Shown here: piece by piece, positions 62,201 to 64,000 of the stretch
Layout of the letters: each line of letters starts with the position of its first letter
How positions within the stretch are numbered: position 1 is the first letter of the stretch
From: SpSt-539 sp964549445
GTDB taxonomy: Bacteria; Planctomycetota; Phycisphaerae; UBA1845; UTPLA1
NCBI GenBank assembly: GCA_964549445.1
Contig: CAZJVS010000016.1
Location: forward strand, 1 to 64,000
DNA: 64,000 nt
Direction of reading: 5' to 3'
Made by a program: the position numbers and the translations under genes
The notes under the pieces: generated by a model
What the model saw: the letters and a program-made list of their open reading frames with translations, nothing else
The model's database searches: none
Told to the model about the DNA's origin: nothing

Positions 62201-64000
62201 GGTCGATGTCGTTGAACAAATTCTCGCGGCCGTGCGATTCGACGTGCAGCGTGAGATGGTGACGGCCGGTGCGGCGCGTGACGGTGCGAGCGAGGGCGGT
62301 GAGCAGCAGTTCCTGGATGTTCGCACCGTAAGCGGCGGGCGCATCGCGGAGGAGTTCGGAGGTTTGTCCGGCATCGAGTGAGACACGGATGGTTTCAGTC
62401 GAGGCCACGTCGTTCACGCCGTCGGTGATGTCGCGCGGCAGCGCGTCGCTGGGCGATTGAACCACCCGACGCCAGAAGCCCAGTTCGGCTGCGGCCGAAT
62501 CGGTCGCGGCATGGCGGACGAGCCGTTCGGTCCAGGCCCGGAAGGAAGATGTCTTGGGCGGCAGTTGGATGGGTGCGGGCTTCTCCGACTGGCGGTAACC
62601 CAGCAGCAGGTCTCCGAGCAGGATTCGCCACGAAACACCGTCGACGGCGAGGTGGTGGATGGTGATGAGAAGGCGGTCCCGACGTCCCGCGGTGTCGAAC
62701 CAGACGACCCGCAGCAGCGGGCCGAACGCAAGATCGATCGACGCGTGGGCGCGGGCCATGCGATCCTGTATCGCGGCTTCGAGGTCGCCGTCGGATGACT
62801 TCGTGAGATCGGCGACTGCGAACACCTCGTCGACCTCGGCCGGGTGGTAGGAGGCGAACTCCTGCCGCCAGCCCGCGGATGCCTTTTCGAATCGGAGGCG
62901 GAGGGCATCGTGATGCGAGAGAAGTTTGTCCACGGCGCGCTTGAGCCGGGCGGGATCGATCGATTCGCGCGGTGCAAGCAGCACGGCCTGGTTGAAGTGA
63001 TGCACGTCTTCGCGGATCGTGTCGAAGAACCACGACTGGATCGGCGCGAGCGGCGCGGGACCGGTTAGAGCCGACTGTTCAGCGAGGACGCCGCTCGACG
63101 ACGCCGAGCGGGCCAACTCGGCGATGGTGGGGTGCTCGAAGACTTGTCGCGGCGTCACATGAACGCCGGCCTGCGCGGCGCGGGCGGCGACCTGAATGCT
63201 GAGGATCGAATCACCGCCGAGTGAGAAGAAGTTGTCGTCGATACCGACACTTGGAATATTGAGGACTGTTCGCCAGATCTCGGCGAGCGTCCGTTCAGCG
63301 GGGGTGCTGGGCTCGACGTGAGCATCGCACGGAGCGACGTCGGCCGGCGAAGGATCGGGCAGCGCGCGGCGGTCGGCTTTCCCCATGCCGAGGCGGGGAA
63401 TTGCGTCGATGTGGACGAAAATCGATGGGATCAGGTGGTCGGGGAGTGATCGCTGCAAGGCGTCGCGCAATGCACGCTGATCGGGCGGACTGCTGTCGGT
63501 GGTCACGACGTACGCGATCAGCTTCGGGCCCTGACCGACGTCGCGTGCGGTGACGGTGGCCTCCTTGATGCCGGGGCATGCAAGCAGGGCGGCTTCGACC
63601 TCGCCGGGTTCGATGCGGTAGCCGGCGATTTTCAGCTGGTCGTCAATGCGCCCGAGGAACTCCAAGGCGCCATCGGCTCGCCAGCGAACCCGATCGCCGG
63701 TGCGATACATGCGGCCGCCGTCGCCGTTTGACGCGGCGTGACCGACAAAGCGCTCGGCGGTCAGTTCGGGGGCATTCAAATAGCCGCGGGCAACGCCGGC
63801 GCCGCCGATGTAGAGCTCGCCGGGCACGCCGATTGCCGCAACCCGCCCGTGCGGGTCGAGTACGTGAACGGAGACATTGTCGATCGGACGGCCGATGGGG
63901 ATTCGGCGCCTGGGATTGGCCGCGAGCCATGCGGGCTCGATCTCGAAGGCCGTGGCGATGACGGTGGCCTCGGTTGGGCCATAGGTGTTGATGAGACGAA
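56253..64000 (-). CDS. NRPS: [A]-PCP-E-C-A(Ser)-PCP-sulfotransferase-reductase (5' end outside window)
   Basis: At least 2580 residues; the frame is open to the right edge (INTYGPTEATVIAT of the first A domain). In order: end of A1; PCP (SLGGDSILS, ~63350-63100); E domain (HHLAVDGVSW, TVGWFTALYPLY); C domain (ILPLTPLQTG, HHLLFDGWS); A2 (TSGSTGRPNG, FDVSVWEF, LYGPTEAAID); PCP (FDLGGNSIQG); sulfotransferase (LSPPRSGSTLL, ~58390-57480); thioester reductase (LLTGATGFLGAYLL, YSQTK; 57370-56253). Reading A2 by the specificity code gives D-V-W-H-I-S-L-I-D, which matches Ser. The E domain implies a D-residue from module 1. The R domain would release an aldehyde or alcohol. It is transcribed first in the operon. 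Confidence 0.95.
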   Translation of the reverse strand, partial: RLINTYGPTEATVIATAFEIEPAWLAANPRRRIPIGRPIDNVSVHVLDPHGRVAAIGVPGELYIGGAGVARGYLNAPELTAERFVGHAASNGDGGRMYRTGDRVRWRADGALEFLGRIDDQLKIAGYRIEPGEVEAALLACPGIKEATVTARDVGQGPKLIAYVVTTDSSPPDQRALRDALQRSLPDHLIPSIFVHIDAIPRLGMGKADRRALPDPSPADVAPCDAHVEPSTPAERTLAEIWRTVLNIPSVGIDDNFFSLGGDSILSIQVAARAAQAGVHVTPRQVFEHPTIAELARSASSSGVLAEQSALTGPAPLAPIQSWFFDTIREDVHHFNQAVLLAPRESIDPARLKRAVDKLLSHHDALRLRFEKASAGWRQEFASYHPAEVDEVFAVADLTKSSDGDLEAAIQDRMARAHASIDLAFGPLLRVVWFDTAGRRDRLLITIHHLAVDGVSWRILLGDLLLGYRQSEKPAPIQLPPKTSSFRAWTERLVRHAATDSAAAELGFWRRVVQSPSDALPRDITDGVNDVASTETIRVSLDAGQTSELLRDAPAAYGANIQELLLTALARTVTRRTGRHHLTLHVESHGRENLFNDIDHAQTVGWFTALYPLYIELQPDAGIGRAVAAVKLQHRETPNHGLGYNLLRYLRRDADLPAARCELSFNYLGQVDVKIPLDVPFAPVDEPLGPMIGGRVRRPHLIDVNAAVSDGRLQLAWTFSRNAHQRQTIDALAADYIAEVDQLVRDRRSEGLAARTPADFPLLKLDQLQLDRLLAEAGDIEDILPLTPLQTGLLMHSRFEPNPEVYFAQVTCTLRGDLDESLLRRAWQEAVNRHAALRTAFITEGLNEPVQLIHARAELPWHSEDLRGTAAKQQSAEVAAFRDAERSRGFDLRRPPLLRIGLFRIADDAWRLTASNHHLLFDGWSLAVLLREVAHAYESLRRAAEIPGEIRPRFAEYVRWLRERDEKVAEAFWRENLKGWDGAKPLSIEKRSARPSTGIARRGEVRRWISADAMHHLDAFARRERITLNTMVQAAWALLLSRYNDDSDIVFGATVSGRSAQIRDIESMVGLLINTVPVRINVEEGQRVGPWLRKVQALHTARQPFEHTALADVHRWSGLPGNVPLFDTLLVFENYPHALATGHGAGFGNLAVSEVERSLVHTNYGLMAVVVPGERMLMQVGFDARRFEHDAVERLLAHFERALLELTADADRPLSKLTLLESDERRRVLSTFNDTQREYALDRCVHELIADQTARTPDAAAVTFEGRSITYRELGERANQLAWRLIELGAGVGTPVGLYLERSTELVVAILAVLKAGAAYVPLDTEYPAARVSAMLEDVGAPIILTHAQPENPLPPTTAHIVQLDDWADFADYPHSEPEVSAGPEDIAYIIYTSGSTGRPNGAANTHRGLCNRLLWMQDQFRLTRNDHVLQKTPYGFDVSVWEFLWPLMVGARLVVARPGGHRDSRYLAETIEANDITTLHFVPSMLRAFLDELRPGRCRSLQRVICSGEALTPDLQSAFFERSPAELHNLYGPTEAAIDVTHWPCVRNDSLEFVPIGRPIANIRLYILDRAGRPTPVGVPGELVIAGIGVARGYVNRPELNARKFVPDPFVPAAGRMYRTGDRCRWLPDGVIEFLGRIDGQVKIRGQRVETGELETALRAHKNVADAAVIARSDNDSATRLVAYVVARGEVQLTTADLRAYLAAKIPDGMLPEAFVFLKKLPLTSSGKLDRRALPEPDAAAGQAEEYVAPRNELEQYLAELWKSILKVDRVGIHDGYFDLGGNSIQGAQIIYRMEQTFGVYVYVVALFDAPTVARLSAYLVRHHPDAVAMRFGQEVLGEYGTPESRATGTIDAAHVERFHRSILPTVSVAPPAARVPGNFAFVLSPPRSGSTLLRVMLGGHPGLFAPPELMLLNFDTMSQRAETLTGRDAFWLDGLIRTIMELHACGPDEAKSFLDKCTRDGWTTADIFRHMHERLAGRVLVDKTPPYALQQSVLRRAEAQFDAPRYIHLIRHPRGTIESFEHAKLHVLFSPLFSEPVDGGAREIGELFWVESHRNICAFLADIPADRQMQVRFEELVSKPEPVARRICEFLGIDFHPAILQPYADRKSRMTDGVTKESRMLGDVKFHEHGAINPAVADRWRANKAAIALGEPTSELAVQLGYERDAVVARTDAAPGGPFAGASTTELAQRAVLPADIRPSRAASPISAPANILLTGATGFLGAYLLRDLLDRSDARVHCLVRGNSDADAFDRLRAALDRYGIAAGADLTRVVPVRGDLARPRLGMSPADFVDLSASIDSVYHSGAWVNFVHPYDRLKAANVDGTIEVLRLAADGRPKTLHYVSTLAVFAAPAAGGRPTYTEDSPLDHGGTLFGGYSQTKWVAERLVRDAAERGLDVAIYRAGRISGDSRTGAAGADDLVRSLLKSCIALGAMPMLDGEVEITPVDYVARALVALSQRKPDGVNSWHLINPQTVNITTLLAAVRAAGHRIETVSVDTWMAALQKLLRETRDESILPLASLIPARIPPQFLMAALRRPQIDCRKTTESLRMAGVVCPGVDERLLTGYVESLLAKEPLGEHA

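Overview
The window reads as high-GC chromosomal DNA from a bacterium, most likely a Planctomycetota member of Phycisphaerae type. The clues are a secreted M14 carboxypeptidase with a C-terminal dockerin-like tail, a type III glutamine synthetase, small Cys-rich secreted proteins beside heavy-metal RND pumps, and a large PKS/NRPS locus. The taxonomic call is inference; no rRNA or other marker gene is present.

Bases 1-34,045 are a metal and metalloid resistance region. It holds the end of one Zn/Cd/Pb-type P-ATPase, three CzcA-type RND pumps, three periplasmic adaptors, two TolC-like lipoproteins, one full P1B-ATPase, one intact and one broken PII-like gene, and several small secreted proteins in recurring families. 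These are a CPVxC...CFCS...LLI family (three copies), a WCxEHGVPES repeat module (seven repeats in three proteins) and tiny lipoproteins ending in a conserved hydrophobic helix. In the middle is a compact four-gene arsenic operon on the minus strand: arsR, an MtrA-like/DUF4346 gene, an arsM-type methyltransferase and a Cys-rich membrane protein. The arsM gene appears to be a selenoprotein gene. It has an in-frame TGA at the conserved Cys position, a bacterial SECIS-like hairpin just downstream, an open frame restoring the ArsM C-terminus, and a true stop that overlaps the next start (ATGA).

Two 42-bp copies of the 3' half of a tRNA-Gly(CCC) gene, at 1386-1427 and 35533-35574, bracket this region, as expected for att sites of a tRNA-integrating island. 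No intact integrase is visible. A decayed MerR/Xis-like HTH ORF lies beside the right copy.

From 35.6 kb the content looks like chromosomal backbone. All genes to 45.3 kb are on the minus strand: amt (broken by a 7-bp tandem duplication), a STAS protein and glutamine synthetase III, then ackA, fabI, a phosphate acyltransferase and a DUF3141 PhaC-like protein, the last four being a cluster tied to acyl-CoA/PHB metabolism.

From 45.5 kb to the right edge is a natural-product locus. It has a Sfp-type phosphopantetheinyl transferase (+) convergent with a minus-strand operon of NRPS (5' end outside the window), an AT-less KS-ACP protein and a highly reducing PKS (KS-AT-DH-MT-ER-KR-ACP). The NRPS ends A(Ser-like)-PCP-sulfotransferase-thioester reductase, an unusual release arrangement.
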